In this document: in pieces, positions 31,761-42,500 of the stretch | Position numbering within the stretch: the stretch's first letter is position 1 | How the letters are laid out: every line of letters begins with the position of its first letter | Assembly: GCA_029948255.1 (NCBI GenBank) | Contig: JALIZF010001863.1 | Location: 434,001-498,000, forward strand | DNA length: 64,000 bases | Direction: 5' to 3' | Source: Telmatactis stephensoni | Taxonomy: Eukaryota > Cnidaria > Anthozoa > Actiniaria > Isophelliidae | Notes under the pieces: generated by a model | What the model was told of the DNA's origin: nothing | The model's database searches: none | What the model saw: the letters and a program-made list of their open reading frames with translations, nothing else | Made by a program: the position numbers and the translations under genes

Positions 31761-33047
31761 TGCAGATCTGCTCCATCATATCCCATTGCCTTTTTCTGGT
31801 TAATTAAAAACTTCAATAAACTTGGGAACTTGTTTGTTTTCTCGGCACTGCTTGAATTGCAGCCATAATAATAAAGGGAAAACAAAAATTAATATAAACA
31901 AGAAAACCTACGCAAAGGTCCTACTTCGAGGACTGCACCTAACTGAAGAATATTTCTACGTGTCGGTCGATACACTAAGAAATTCCTATGTGTGTTGATA
32001 CAATAAGAAAATTTCTACATTCATGTGCAGGTCGATATAGGAAAAGACACACAAGTGAAATTCAACAAACAAATAACCAAGATTGGAACAGAAATGAAAA
32101 GCTACTATTGACAAATATGAAAAGCACATATTATATCAAGCTTACATTTTGTCACACTTCTTGTACTGATCGGGAGTAATGGAACCATATGCATTGTGGA
32201 AAGAGATAGCGAGCCAAGAAAGAACTATAAAATGAAAGAGCACTGAAGTTTGAATTAAATGACAAGTTAGACTGCTGAATACACTGTGAAAACTGCTACA
32301 GAAGATTAGCATGCTGAGCTTGGCTAACAGAAGAATATGGGTACATCTGTTTATAGAGCACTGCATGAACTAGCACCAACTTACAATAGTGAATTGTTAC
32401 ACAAAAGACAGAACATCAAAAACTTAAGATAAAGCCAGAAGCTAATTAACACTTCCAAGACGTTTCTCCACTACCTAAAGATTGAACTCAATCAGATACA
32501 ACACACCAAATTAGTTATGGAACAGTTTAAGAGATAAAGTACAAAGAGAATGAAATCTCAAGTCATTACTCAAGAAAATAAGGAAAACTGATCTGGCAGA
32601 TACGGTATTATATCTTTTAAAAACTTTCACAATTAAATAATTATGTTATACTATACAATTTTGTTGTAAATAAACCTTTGTAAATGGTAGATTTCCTGCC
32701 TTCTGGGGCTTTAAAGGCCCTAATTAATAAAGAGCCTACAAAACCATTAAAAAATAAATAAATTGGGTAATTGATGACTGTACCAAATCACATTCAACTT
32801 TAGTTAATTATAAGAATAACTTCCAGTATAATCCTGAAACATTTATTCAACCTTGGCTTTTTTAGGAGGACTGCAAGGGTCTTGTATGGTTTGTGATAAG
32901 TTATTGAGTCCACATGATTATTACTATCTTGTGGATGTAGATGTATATAGAAAATGATGGTTATATTTGGATACCATCATTCTTACAATTGGGTGAACTG
33001 CTTATGTACTTTAGTAGTCATCCCTTTTTGTTTACTTTATTTTAAAG
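31761..33047. other. Intergenic or intron, no gene confirmed
   Basis: Mostly AT-rich. After an AG at about 32863 a short plus-strand frame reads 'GLQGSCMVCDKLLSPHDYYY', which contains a CxxC and could be an upstream exon of the Lys/Glu/Arg-rich gene, but no donor confirms it. Confidence 0.3.
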
Positions 33048-34516
33048 GTCTCTTTCAAGGGCACTTGGCCTAGCGACAGTCATAGCAATGACGACACTCT
33101 GGTTGAAAATACAGGTAATCATATGTAATGAACCTTTAAAGTGCTGCTATAATCAAAATTATTTAAATTTTGAAAGCTTTCCAAGGGGATATGGGAAACT
33201 TTAAAAGAGTCAGAGACTGAACTCAAAATAATATTAAGCACCATACATTTCTTAGTATTTTGAGATGACAACAATGTGAGAATGTATGCAAAAATGTCAA
33301 AGAAATAATTTCTATTTTAGAAAATAAACACAAGGGACTGAAGTGAGTGAAGTCTTTTATCTGGGATCCATAAAAATAAGAGAAAAAAAAAAAAAAGTAT
33401 ATCAGTTATTATTAGACCCTTGAAGAATTACAGTTTATACTAAATAATGACGTGTATGATTTTGACGATAGCAGTACTTTATACTAAATAATGACGTATA
33501 TGATTTTGATTTTGATAGCAGTACTTTAACTTTGAGTGCATGCTAAGTAGTGGCTATATAAGTAAAACCAAAACATGATAAAAGTCTGATAATCTCTCAG
33601 GGTAATTCTATGTATTTTGTACACAGTACACAATACTTGTAAGACATTAAGAAATAAATCAGAATTAAATAGTATCAAGTTTGAAAGAGTTCCATTTGTA
33701 TCCCGATTTGAAATTAAAAAACTTTTTCTTTGATTTGCAGATATGGAAGAGAAGGAAACAAGAGATGGGGAAGAGAAGAAAAAAAGGAAGGAACAAGAAG
33801 AGAGAAGCAAAGGAGAAGGAAAAATGAAAAGAGAAGAGGAAGAGAAGAGAAGAGAAGAGAAAGAGAAGAGAAGAGAAGGAAAGAAAGAAGAGAAAAGAGA
33901 GAAAAGAGAGAAAGAAGAGAAGAAAAGAAAGAGAGAAGAAGAGACAGAGAGAAGAGAAGAGGAATAGAAGACGAGAGAAGAAGATAGAGAGAATAGAGAG
34001 GATGAGAAAAGCGAAGGAGAGAGATAAAAAGATAGGAGAAAGAGAAGAGAAGAGGTAACAGAGACGAACGAAGAGAAGATAGAGAAGAATAGAGATAAAG
34101 AGAAGAGAGAGAGAGAGATAGTAAGAAGAGAGAGACGATAGAGAGAGAGAAGAGAAAGAGAAGAAGCGAGGAGAGAAGAAGAGAAAAGAGAAGAGGAAGA
34201 GAGAAAGAAAAGGAAAGAGGAGAGAGAGAAAAGAGAGGAAGAAGAGAGGAAGAAAAGAAGAGAGGAAGAAAGAAAGAAAAAAGAAGGGGACGAGAGAGAG
34301 AAAAGACAAGAGGAAGAGAGAAAGAAAAGAGAGGAAGAAGAGAGGAAGAAAAGAAGAGAGGAAGAGAGAGAGAAAGGAGAAGAAGTAATAGGAAGAGGAG
34401 AAGAAGAAAGAAAGACAGAAGGAGGACCTGAACAAAGAAAAGAAGAACGTAGGCTTAAAAGAAAGCTAGAAAAGCAAAGGAAAAAAGAAAAAAGAAAGCA
34501 ACAGAAGATTGATTAA
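33048..34516 (+). CDS. Lys/Glu/Arg-rich coiled-coil protein, 3' exons, probably frame-disrupted
   Basis: Exon 33048-33114 (acceptor TTTTAAAG, donor ACAG/GTAATC) encodes 'SFKGTWPSDSHSNDDTLVEN'. It joins in phase to an exon starting at 33741 (acceptor TTTGCAG) that reads 'DMEEKETRDGEEKKKRKEQE' and then an almost pure Lys/Glu/Arg stretch, expected to form a long charged helix. The frame meets a TAG at 33965, yet at 34430-34516 the same frame again looks coding ('ERRLKRKLEKQRKKEK') and ends with TAA. The GA-rich tract between (33770-34430) probably contains indels, real or from assembly. Family unknown; such charged tails are common in nuclear and RNA-binding proteins. Confidence 0.5.
33770..34430. 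repeat. GA-rich low-complexity tract (~660 bp)
   Basis: Irregular AGAGAAGAGGAAG-type purine run. It partly encodes the charged protein and partly carries stops in that frame. The long pyrimidine-strand frame (Phe/Leu/Ser) is an artefact of composition. Confidence 0.9.
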
Positions 34517-35332
34517 GAATTTTAAACTAGTTAACCATACATTTCCTTTTTTATCTGAAACCAAGATAAGTTTAGGTTTAAATAAGCAGTGATAATTTAT
34601 GGTCATGATTTTTTAAATATTTTTCCAATTATTATGATATGAATAATTATAAGTATTTATAATCAAGCCTGTTGAGATCAGTAGATGTTGAGCTGTACTC
34701 CAATACTGCAATGAAGTCTATTCACTCAAGAAAAAATTAAGATTGTTCAAGGCTGTCACATGTCATGAAATAGTAAATTCATGCAAATGGCTTAAAATGA
34801 GTGTTCAGTGTTGTAAGTTTGCTGGGCACTGTATTTTGATAAATCAGTTTAAATAGCCGGGGCCGGTTGTATTTTTTAGTGAAAAAGGTATATTGGCAAT
34901 ATGGTCATATGTGGTTACCAATTAAAGCTGTTTTGCATCAAGCTCTTCACTGACTCATTTAATAATTAGTTTAAAAGCAGTTGCAAATATTTTTAAACAA
35001 TGCTATCCTGAGAGTTGTTTATTGGTTTTTGCCTACAGATATGCAAATGGATAACACAGAAAAGGCTTCTAAAAACCCACATTCTCATATTATTGTTATC
35101 CCTACAAACATTGACCCTTTCCAAACCATTTAACCAGCCCAATAAGATGAGACTGATGCATACATGCTAACATGTTTCATTGAAATGATCTTATTCCCAG
35201 TGTTTATATAAGTCTCTGCTTCTTTACTTTAAAAATGTCATGCCTAAGGATGTGCCTGCAATTTGGGGTTTGCTTTTTTCTTTGAATAATACATACACAG
35301 TTTCGTGGATAACAAGAAAAATTTTGAATTAG
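34517..35332. other. Intergenic, no gene recognised
   Basis: AT-rich. A lone 'gccggggccggttg' at 34857 resembles the end of the Harbinger element at 61092 but has no partner nearby. Confidence 0.4.
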
Positions 35333-35737
35333 GCCCTGTTCAAATGAGCTTTCAAGTCGATTCAAGTTTTGACTTGAAACTTGCGTCCTCGTTTGAACAC
35401 CTCTCCACGCAAGTGGATGAAAAATGTTCAAGGAAAATCAGTTAGCTGAAGGACAGCGAGAAAATCAGTTTTGTTTTTGATTGAGTTATTTGTAGGAGAA
35501 GAAATGTGCAGAAGTTAGGACGAAAAACTATGGAAAACAACTTATGAAGTTTAGCGTGGTGACTGTTCAAACGAGGAAAAACTTGCATCGACTTGAGAAA
35601 AAAATTGAGCACGTTCAAAGTGCTCTCAAGTCGATGCAATGCAAGTGGACGACGCAAGTCGGTGCAAGTTGGTGTTCAAACGAAGATGCAAGCCCGCGCA
35701 AAACTTGAATCGACTTGAGAGCTCGTTTGAACAGGGC
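35333..35737. mobile_element. MITE, TIR GCCCTGTTCAAA, 405 bp
   Basis: Left 'gccctgttcaaatgagctttcaagtcgattcaagtttt' is matched at the right end with a few changes ('aaaacttgaatcgacttgag'...'tttgaacagggc'). Internal 'caagtcgatgcaa' copies form additional pairs. The terminal sequence is Harbinger-like; a target duplication was not clear. Confidence 0.8.
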
Positions 35738-36973
35738 GAAAGTCTTACCTGTCATCCCTTTTTCACCCGAGGGTGCCACGTTTCACGGCTGTTTTTATTT
35801 TTAAGCCGCTTGCGGTTTATGTACTCCAACAGTAAACCAGAAACTTTGCATCTTTGACTGACAATGTTTGACAATTTTAGCTCGTTGACTTCATGCCGGT
35901 GAACCTGGTGAACATGCATTGTCGTTCAATGAATTTCCAGTAGCTTTTAAGCTATCAGTTCGGTTTATTTTGAGAACTGTAAGTCTACTACACTTAGGCT
36001 TTTAACTTAAAATTCGTTGTTTGTTTACTTACCTTTTTCATTGCAAAACATGAAGAGTATTTTGCAGTTTAGCCTTGTGTAGACAGCAAGGATATTATTT
36101 GGTAAACCCTTGACACTCAGTCTAATTTGCAAAAGCAGACTGAAACGTCATCACACTCGAACCCCCAACAACCAATCAAAATGGAAAGCATAAATAACAA
36201 TGATATGAGCATTCCCAAACCTTGCGTGACATTTTGAAGTTTAATACAATTTTTCTGTAAAAACTGGAAATTGTTTCCCATATTTTGTTGTAAATCTGCC
36301 TTAAACACGCTAAAAAATGTATAGAAGGAAAAATATGTTTTTGACGGACATGCGGGCCACGTGCGTATTTGCAAAAGGTGCACCTGTGAATCGATTTTAC
36401 ACTTATAGCTATAATGTACAGGTTTTGCGGCGCCTTTTGAGAACTGAATAACAATTGTACAAAATGTCAATAAAATTGTATAGTTTTAGTACAACAATAG
36501 TACTCACGATCAGCATGATTATGTACAAATGTCAGTAAGCTTTCCTATTTAATATTTTCTAGACGAGAGTGGTGGCTATATAAACGATACAACATGAAAG
36601 TTTTTGCTCTAACATTCGTTTCAACGTCCGCGTTCTAAAACAAAGGGCGATAATTATTTTCACGTGGAGTGTGCTTTTCAATTCTTTGTTCAATTGAATA
36701 TGTCAATTGTTCAGGTTAAGCTGACGATACAGTTTCCAGAAATTTTGTGGGTTTTGTTGCGAGATGAAAATTGCAATAACGTCTACAACAACCTCGGCAA
36801 CTATGTTCGCAATAAATGAATTAGATAGTTCAAGGCTTTGATCTTTTTCCTGCACATTTTTTAGCATTGCGCGTCTGTTGCAAAGTGTATAATAGATTCT
36901 GCGCTCGTGTTTCCACTTGAGTTTTCGACATTTTATGACGTCAAGAGTGTGTCAATAAGAGGACAGACAACTC
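35738..36973. other. Intergenic, no gene recognised
   Basis: Short frames only. 'ggctatataaacg' at 36574 followed by an ATG at 36594 opens only 14 codons. Confidence 0.4.
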
Positions 36974-37334
36974 AAAGGGGTACTTGGATGAAAATCGATA
37001 AAAATTTAAAGTGACTCGCAACTTGGTTCAATTTATGACCATGTATCTATATGTGACCAATAGTCACCAAGCAATATATGTTCATCAAATTCCAAAGGTA
37101 CAGATAAAAAGTTATCACGTATTTTAGCATCTACATTGTGTATCTATGACGTCATAAGTACAACCCTATTGTTCTTTTCGATCTTAAACCAAAATTTGTT
37201 GGTGATAATATGATTAAAATGCAGAATTTTTGGGATAGTAAGTTTTATATTTATCTATATTGGTCGTTAATTGACGTCAACTTAGGAATTAACCACTTTC
37301 CAATTTTGACCTATTTTCATCCAAGTACCCCTTT
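36974..37334. mobile_element. MITE, TIR AAAGGGGTACTTGGATGAAA, 361 bp
   Basis: Ends 'aaaggggtacttggatgaaaat' and 'attttcatccaagtacccc' plus 'ttt' are perfect complements over 22 bp. Non-coding. Two 'tatgacgtca' motifs flank or lie within it (about 36935 and 37146). Confidence 0.85.
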
Positions 37335-37795
37335 AAAACCATCTTCAATTAGTTAAACAGACCGAAATAAATGGGAACCGGGATGATGTAAAGGCCGATT
37401 CACGTGAGAGAGGGTGCCCTTATGTAGTAGGGATAACTGTGTTGTTTTCTTTTCCCAACCTCTCTAATGTTAATGGGGTCCTAAACTAAAGGCCCCTTTA
37501 AAGTACATAACTTTTTTGCCAAGTCATAGCAGTAACGCGAGAATAACTTATTCGAAGATTTAATACATTTCCAAAAGATTGATAATGACAGATTCTGGTT
37601 GACAATTTAAATCACAGTTAAACGTAACTATAAGTACCGTTTAACATATGTTATTAATATTTTACAACGGAAAAAGGTATAGCGTAAGCAGTCAGGGCGA
37701 AAACGGCCTCTATTTTCTATTCCTTTTCTAAATCTATTCTTTTCTTTTTTTGTTGTTGTTTGGAAGTTTCAATTTGATAATATTTGGAATAATTG
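37335..37795. other. Intergenic, no gene recognised
   Basis: AT-rich, no coding signal. Confidence 0.4.
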
Positions 37796-38263
37796 GAAGG
37801 CCGCATTTCAGATGAGCCGATAAGTTTGAGAGCCGCTGTGAGCCGATTGACCGGCCGAATTTGATGATCGTTTGGCCGAATATTACAGCCGCATTTGATG
37901 GGCCGAATTAGGTGCTAAGGATGGAAAGGGGATAAGCCGCATGTCACGCCAGCCGCAAACGGTTAGAGAGAGTGATCGCAAGCCGGTAGGTGTGAGCCGA
38001 CCGCAGCGGTTGATTTAGGGCATGTCAGCCGCAACGGTTTTTTTTATTTTTTATTTTTATTTCTAGCCGATGTGTTGTCGGTTGCAGTTGTCGGTTTGAG
38101 AATGATTACGAGCCGGCCGGCCGGTAGATGTCCGCCGGGAACCGCAGCGGTTGGTTTTTAGTGAGCCGTATCGGTTGTATTTCTAACGGATGTAGCCGAT
38201 ATCCTATTGAGCCGGCCGTGTCGGTTCGGTTCGTCCAGAATACACGATTGATATTTCCTTTAT
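37796..38263 (-). mobile_element. CGGCCG-rich element end, related to the 3.4-kb element's terminus
   Basis: Read on the minus strand from 38260 it begins 'atcaatcgtgtattctggac' and continues 'gaaccgaaccgacacggccg', matching the first 40 or so bases of both 3.4-kb elements. Beyond that it shares only style: many imperfect 'ACCG..GCGGCT' and 'GAGCCG' motifs. The other end was not found. Confidence 0.65.
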
Positions 38264-38267
38264 AGCC

Positions 38268-38929
38268 GAGCCTAGACGAGAAGATCCTAGAGGAGACGAG
38301 CCAAGACGAGCCAAGACGAGCCTAGCCGAGCCTAGCCGAGCCTAGCCGAGCCTAGCCGAGCCTAGCCGAGCCTAGCCGAGCCTAGCCGAGCCGAGCCGAG
38401 ACGAGACACGAGCCGAGCCAAGTCGAGCCTAGACGAGCCGAGCCGAGCCGAGCCGAGACACGAGCCGAGCCGAGCCTAGACGAGACGAGACGAGCCTAGC
38501 CGAGCCTAGCCGAGCCTAGCCGAGCCTAGCCGAGCCTAGCCGAGCCTAGCCGAGCCGAGCCGAGCCGAGCCGAGCCGAGCCGAGTCGAGCCTAGACGAGC
38601 CGAGCCGAGCCGAGACACGAGCCGAGACACGAGCCGAGCCGAGCCTAGACAAGACACGAGCCGAGCCGAGCCGAGCCTAGACGAGCCGAGTCGAGCCTAG
38701 AAGAGACGAGATGAGCCGAGACGAGCCTAGACGAGCCGAGACGAGACACGAGCTGAGCCGAGCCTAGACGAGACACGAGACACGAGACACGAGACACGAG
38801 CCGAGCCGAGCCGAGACGAGATGAGACACGAGCCGAGCTGAGCCTAGACGAGCCAAGACGAGCCTAGAAGAGACGAGACGAGCCGAGCCGAGCCTAGACT
38901 AGCCTAGACGAGCCAAGACGAGCCCACTC
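38268..38929. repeat. CCGAG/CCTAG/ACGAG pentamer minisatellite, ~660 bp
   Basis: Irregular array of pentamers (ccgag, acgag, cctag, ccaag, acacg) with a regular decamer subarray 'ccgagcctag' at 38330-38385 and 38493-38550. It lies between the CGG-rich element end and the ATPase relic. Confidence 0.95.
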
Positions 38930-38998
38930 ATGCGTGAACTACTCACCTATAATGCTTCACCCATAACAATTTTTAACTTATTTTCGTTTGGACACGAG

Positions 38999-40610
38999 AT
39001 GGGTCGGATGTGTCCTATATGCGGCAAGTTCATGCAACACGTGTGGTCTCATTTAAGTCGGGTTCACAAGATCGATGGCCCGGATCGAACACGATTACTA
39101 CAAGAAGGAAAAATTCAAAAGAGTGGTCAGCGGTTTACTCCCTACCCTCAGGTTAAACCCCATGTGGAAACCAAATGTGACCGGTTTCAATTACTTCACC
39201 CATTCACAGCCTTAGTGGCCGGAATGACTGGCTCTGGAAAGACCGTCTGGGTTCAAAACTTACTGGAACATGCCAATCAAGTCATTCAGCCCCCGCCTCA
39301 ACGTATTGTTTGGAGTTATTCCCAATGGCAACCGGCTTACGACCAGATGCTCAGAACGGTTCCTGGGATCGAGTTTGTCAAAGGCATCCCCCATGACCTC
39401 GACGAGGATTGGTACTTTGACCCCAAGATCAACAATCTGATGGTCATTGATGACCAAATGACCGAGACTTCCAACGACAAACGTATCTTGAATCTATTCA
39501 CAAAGGGATCCCATCACCGAAGCCTCAGTGTCGTCTTCCTCTTCGTCCTCGGAGACCCGGGGCGTCAGGGAGGGGGAGGGGAGCGGAGGGGAAAGGAAAG
39601 AGGGGAAAAGGACGCCCTGGGCTTTTGACTACCCCAAACTTGTCTTGAGGCCAAACGTCAGCAAAGGCTCTGATTGGCCTCATTATAATCAAATTATAAT
39701 GAGGCCAATCAGAAGCGTTTGTGCCATTAGATTAAAATCATCTAAAATTACCAGTAAGCAAGTTGACCCCACGCATCGCCACGACTTTAAACAATACAAG
39801 CTGTCACGTTTAGTTTGAAAAGAACCATGTTCGTAGCTCACCGCGACTTTTAAACAATATATACGTAATCTTTTTCATGTATTTTGCAATAGCAGTGAGT
39901 TTAGAGTGAAAAATATAGATAAATTACAAAGGCCTTGGTGAAACAAGATGTATTTGAGGAACTTCTCACAGGATATGGCTGAGCAACTGTCACTATATCA
40001 AAGCGATAATTGAAATGAGCCAGATATTTTTGTCATTTGAACTTTGTTTACGTTAAACCATCTAATTGGATTAATTTTGGCCTCAAGACAAGTTAGGGGT
40101 AGTCAAAAGCCCAGGGCGTCCTTTTCCCCTCTTTCCTTTCCCCTCCGCTCCCCTCCCCCTCCCTGACGCCCTGGGTCTCCGAGGACGCTTCCTCTTGCAA
40201 AATGTCTATTTCCAAGGCAAAATCATATCATGCGCACCTTGAGCCTGAATGCAGCCTACCTTGTCCTGTTTAAAAATCCCAGAGACAAACTACAAATGAT
40301 GACTTTAGGAAAACAAATGTATCCAGGAACGATGGACCAGTTTGTTCAAAAATACGAGGCCGCTGTTCAGCGGCCCTACGGCTACCTGTTTGTGGATCTC
40401 AAGCCCAACACCCCAGAGGGGTGTAGACTGCGTACCAACGTTCTTCCCAATGATGTCCACCCATCACAGACTGGGGGTCAAACAGATGCGACGAAGACCA
40501 TCGCTAACTTTTTTGAGCGTCAAAGGTACTTACTGTTTGAAGGTCAGAGTTCGCGTAATTATAAACATTTCAGTAAAACTACTCATATAAAACATCAGCT
40601 ATCAATATGA
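38999..40610 (+). pseudogene. Zinc-finger A32-like packaging ATPase (Polinton/virus-like), split by insertion
   Basis: DNA-packaging type P-loop ATPase of the FtsK/HerA superfamily. The preferred start is the ATG at 38999 (the frame is open from 38930). The N-terminus has a C2H2 finger ('MCPICGKFMQHVWSHLSRVH'). Walker A is 'AGMTGSGKT' (about 39220-39247) and Walker B is 'NLMVIDDQM' (about 39433-39460), followed by the 'LFTKGSHHRSLSVVF' motif typical of A32-like enzymes. At 39543 the gene is cut by a 644-bp element. It resumes at 40197, with a further frameshift near 40230 before 'TLSLNAAYLVLFKNPRDK' and 'PYGYLFVDLKP'. Such ATPases package DNA into capsids in Polintons and related viruses. This copy is inactive; no capsid or polymerase gene was seen near it. 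Confidence 0.8.
39535..40196. mobile_element. MULE-like foldback MITE with 9-bp target duplication
   Basis: Element 39544-40187 (644 bp) with TIRs beginning CGTCCTCGGAGACCC and extending more than 100 bp with very few mismatches (through 'gaggggaaaggaaagagggg' and 'ttgtcttgaggcc'). The flanks are CTTCCTCTT on both sides (39535-39543, 40188-40196), a perfect 9-bp duplication typical of Mutator-like elements. The interior is non-coding and includes the perfect hairpin 'ggcctcattataat'/'attataatgaggcc' at 39677. It disrupts the ATPase. Confidence 0.93.
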
Positions 40611-40622
40611 ATTATAGCTTAC

Positions 40623-40736
40623 CGGGGAAACTGTTAGCTCAAGCGTAAACTTAGAGCTTAATGCTTGCCCAATTTCCTTGTTTACGTTGAATTTCAATCG
40701 CAGCTGTTCCACAATTGAAGAATAAAGTTCGCTCAT
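40623..40736 (-). CDS. Putative first exon (38 codons) with TATA promoter
   Basis: The ATG at 40736 opens 'MSELYSSIVEQLRLKFNVNK' and continues to 'FTLELTVSP', ending at a strong donor CCCCG/GTAAGC (exon end 40623). About 70 bp upstream on the same strand is a TATAAAAAGG box (40807-40816). The composition looks coding, but the family is not recognised. It converges on the ATPase relic, whose end overlaps the putative intron, so it may be a gene of the same virus-like element or an unrelated host exon. No second exon was identified. Confidence 0.4.
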
Positions 40737-40806
40737 GTGTTTAGTTTTCTTCGTTGCGAGTTCGAAGCACTCTGATACAACAGAGAACCTCACCAGGGTA
40801 GGCTGG

Positions 40807-40816
40807 CCTTTTTATA
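40807..40816 (-). promoter_or_regulatory. TATA box for the 40736 start
   Basis: TATAAAAAGG on the minus strand, about 70 bp upstream of the ATG. Confidence 0.5.
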
Positions 40817-40906
40817 CTTTTGTCAGTAGTTTCTGGACTAGTTCACGCCGATTTTAGCCAATCAGAATCAAGTTAGAATGGTAAATTTGTGCTTGGTTTG
40901 ACTGTG

Positions 40907-41012
40907 GGTTTCCTGTGTGAACTACTTGTGGGGTGTTTCACTTCCTGTGAATCACTTCGGAAACTACTTGCGGGTGTTTTATTTCCGGTGCAGTAGTTCA
41001 CACAGGGAAACC
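40907..41012. mobile_element. Short MITE/hairpin, 106 bp
   Basis: 'ggtttcctgtgtgaactact' pairs with 'agtagttcacacagggaaacc', 20 of 21. The end motif recurs once more as 'gggtttcctgtgg' at 41114. Confidence 0.7.
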
Positions 41013-41584
41013 AAACTGTGAATACAACGTTTTGATAGCTAGAAATTCCTGTGGGACCCCTCCCCCACCAAAACTTGAAATGCCTACAAAAAGAGCCTGG
41101 AAACAAGTAAATGTGGGTTTCCTGTGGAAATAATAAAAATGGCGTCCAAATAAAGGTAAAATACGCTCTTAACTTGTTCCATTTGTATTTTTTATTTGTA
41201 TTATCCCAATATTTCTTTTTTCTGGAAAAAATCTCAGTAGTTTCCGGAAACTAAGTGAACTACTCTGGATCCGCCCCTGAAGAGAGCATAAATAAGAGAG
41301 GGAAACTTGTTAATGGGGCGCGCGCCGTGATGATTCCCATCTGTGCTATTTTTAGTAACCGGATGCAGTTTAATTTTCGTCTTACCCTACTCCCGTACGT
41401 CATAATTTGACACTTCCGGACCCGGAGAACCGTTTAGTGCAGATTTGAGTTTTCAAAAACAGCATTAAAATCAAAGTTATCTTAGTTCTGCTCTTGTTCA
41501 TATTATCTACCATCAAAAGTGTGTACTTTCTGATTACAAAGTGACGACTTTGATGGAAAAAAAGTGAGGGTGGACATTAGTTAG
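41013..41584. other. Intergenic, no gene recognised
   Basis: Contains a 'gcgcgcgccgtgatgattcccatctgtgctatttttagtaac' stretch at 41318-41358 that echoes the palindromic MITE end seen at 16090, plus no coding signal. Confidence 0.35.
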
Positions 41585-41683
41585 TCTTGGGAGATGAGGT
41601 GGCCGTGTTTATGAAAGCATCACTGAATCGGCTTTAGAAAATTAAATAAAGGATGAATTTACGGCCACCTCATCTCCCAAGGC
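41585..41683. repeat. Hairpin, 21-bp perfect stem
   Basis: 'cttgggagatgaggtggccgt' pairs with 'acggccacctcatctcccaag' around a loop of about 55 bp. Could be a small MITE. Confidence 0.75.
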
Positions 41684-41876
41684 ACTCCCCTGACAAAGAT
41701 GTAAATTCTTGAATTGCAGTCATTTGCATTCAAAACAAAAGCGCAAGAAATCTGGTTTCAAGCGTTTGTGCAGCATATCGTACTTTATAAAATATATTTC
41801 TCCAGATCTATGTTGTGTACAAAAACAAAACTCAGTACCGTCGTTTAATGAAACCTTGAATTTATTGTTTCTAGCT

Positions 41877-42500
41877 TTAAAACAGTACCCTGGGTGCCAG
41901 GGGTTTATCGTCTTGTTCCGACGTTTATTTACTTGATAGGAGAGTCACACGACGAGAAACCCCTGGCCGCGGCAGTTACAAATCTCACTTCCATGCTGTT
42001 TACTAACGATTTGCCTTATTTGGAAACATGGCCAAACCGGTTTTAGGTCACCGTGAGGTCACGCAAACACAGTAGATTGAAGAATGTATACTTTGTAAGG
42101 GCTTAAGTGAGAGAAAAAGTCAAACTCAGCTCAAATAAGAAACATTAGTTTGAAAAAGTAACAATAAATCGGCATAAATGTATATAGTATTTTTAAAACG
42201 CGTCTTTTACTCGCCATAACGTCAACACTAGTAACGCTTGTAATACAACGCCGGATGTGGCAAAATAGAACCGGTTGAACGAATCATCCAATCAAATCGC
42301 TCCTCAGTGTTATAGCCAATCACAGAGTTACCTTCAAATTCTTGAAGGTAGTGCTCTGATTGGCTCGGCGCTTTCAAACGGTTAACTCGTGCGCCCAGGG
42401 GTTTATTTTCGCTTCTCGCGCCTTCGGCGCTCGCCTACAACAGAAGAACTCTCTAAAGAAAGCGAATAATAAACCCCTGGAGCCCAGGGTATTAAAACAG
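41877..42500. mobile_element. MITE with 9-bp target duplication (MULE-like), 606 bp
   Basis: Element 41886-42491 with TIRs TACCCTGGG(n)CCAGGGGTTTAT at both ends, flanked by TTAAAACAG on both sides (41877-41885 and 42492-42500), a perfect 9-bp duplication. Internally 'ccaggggttta' occurs again at 42396 and as 'acccctggccg' at 41961, so one end carries subterminal repeats. No transposase. Confidence 0.88.

Noticed and set aside
33665..34435. 256-codon minus-strand frame rich in Phe, Leu and Ser
   Set aside because: Complement of the GA-rich tract; composition artefact that looks like membrane segments.
34857..34870. Harbinger-like terminal sequence 'ggggccggttg'
   Set aside because: No partner TIR in reach; a single 11-bp match is weak.
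36574..36640. TATA-like box and ATG opening a 14-residue hydrophobic peptide (signal-peptide-like)
   Set aside because: Too short, no donor site found, no downstream coding exon.
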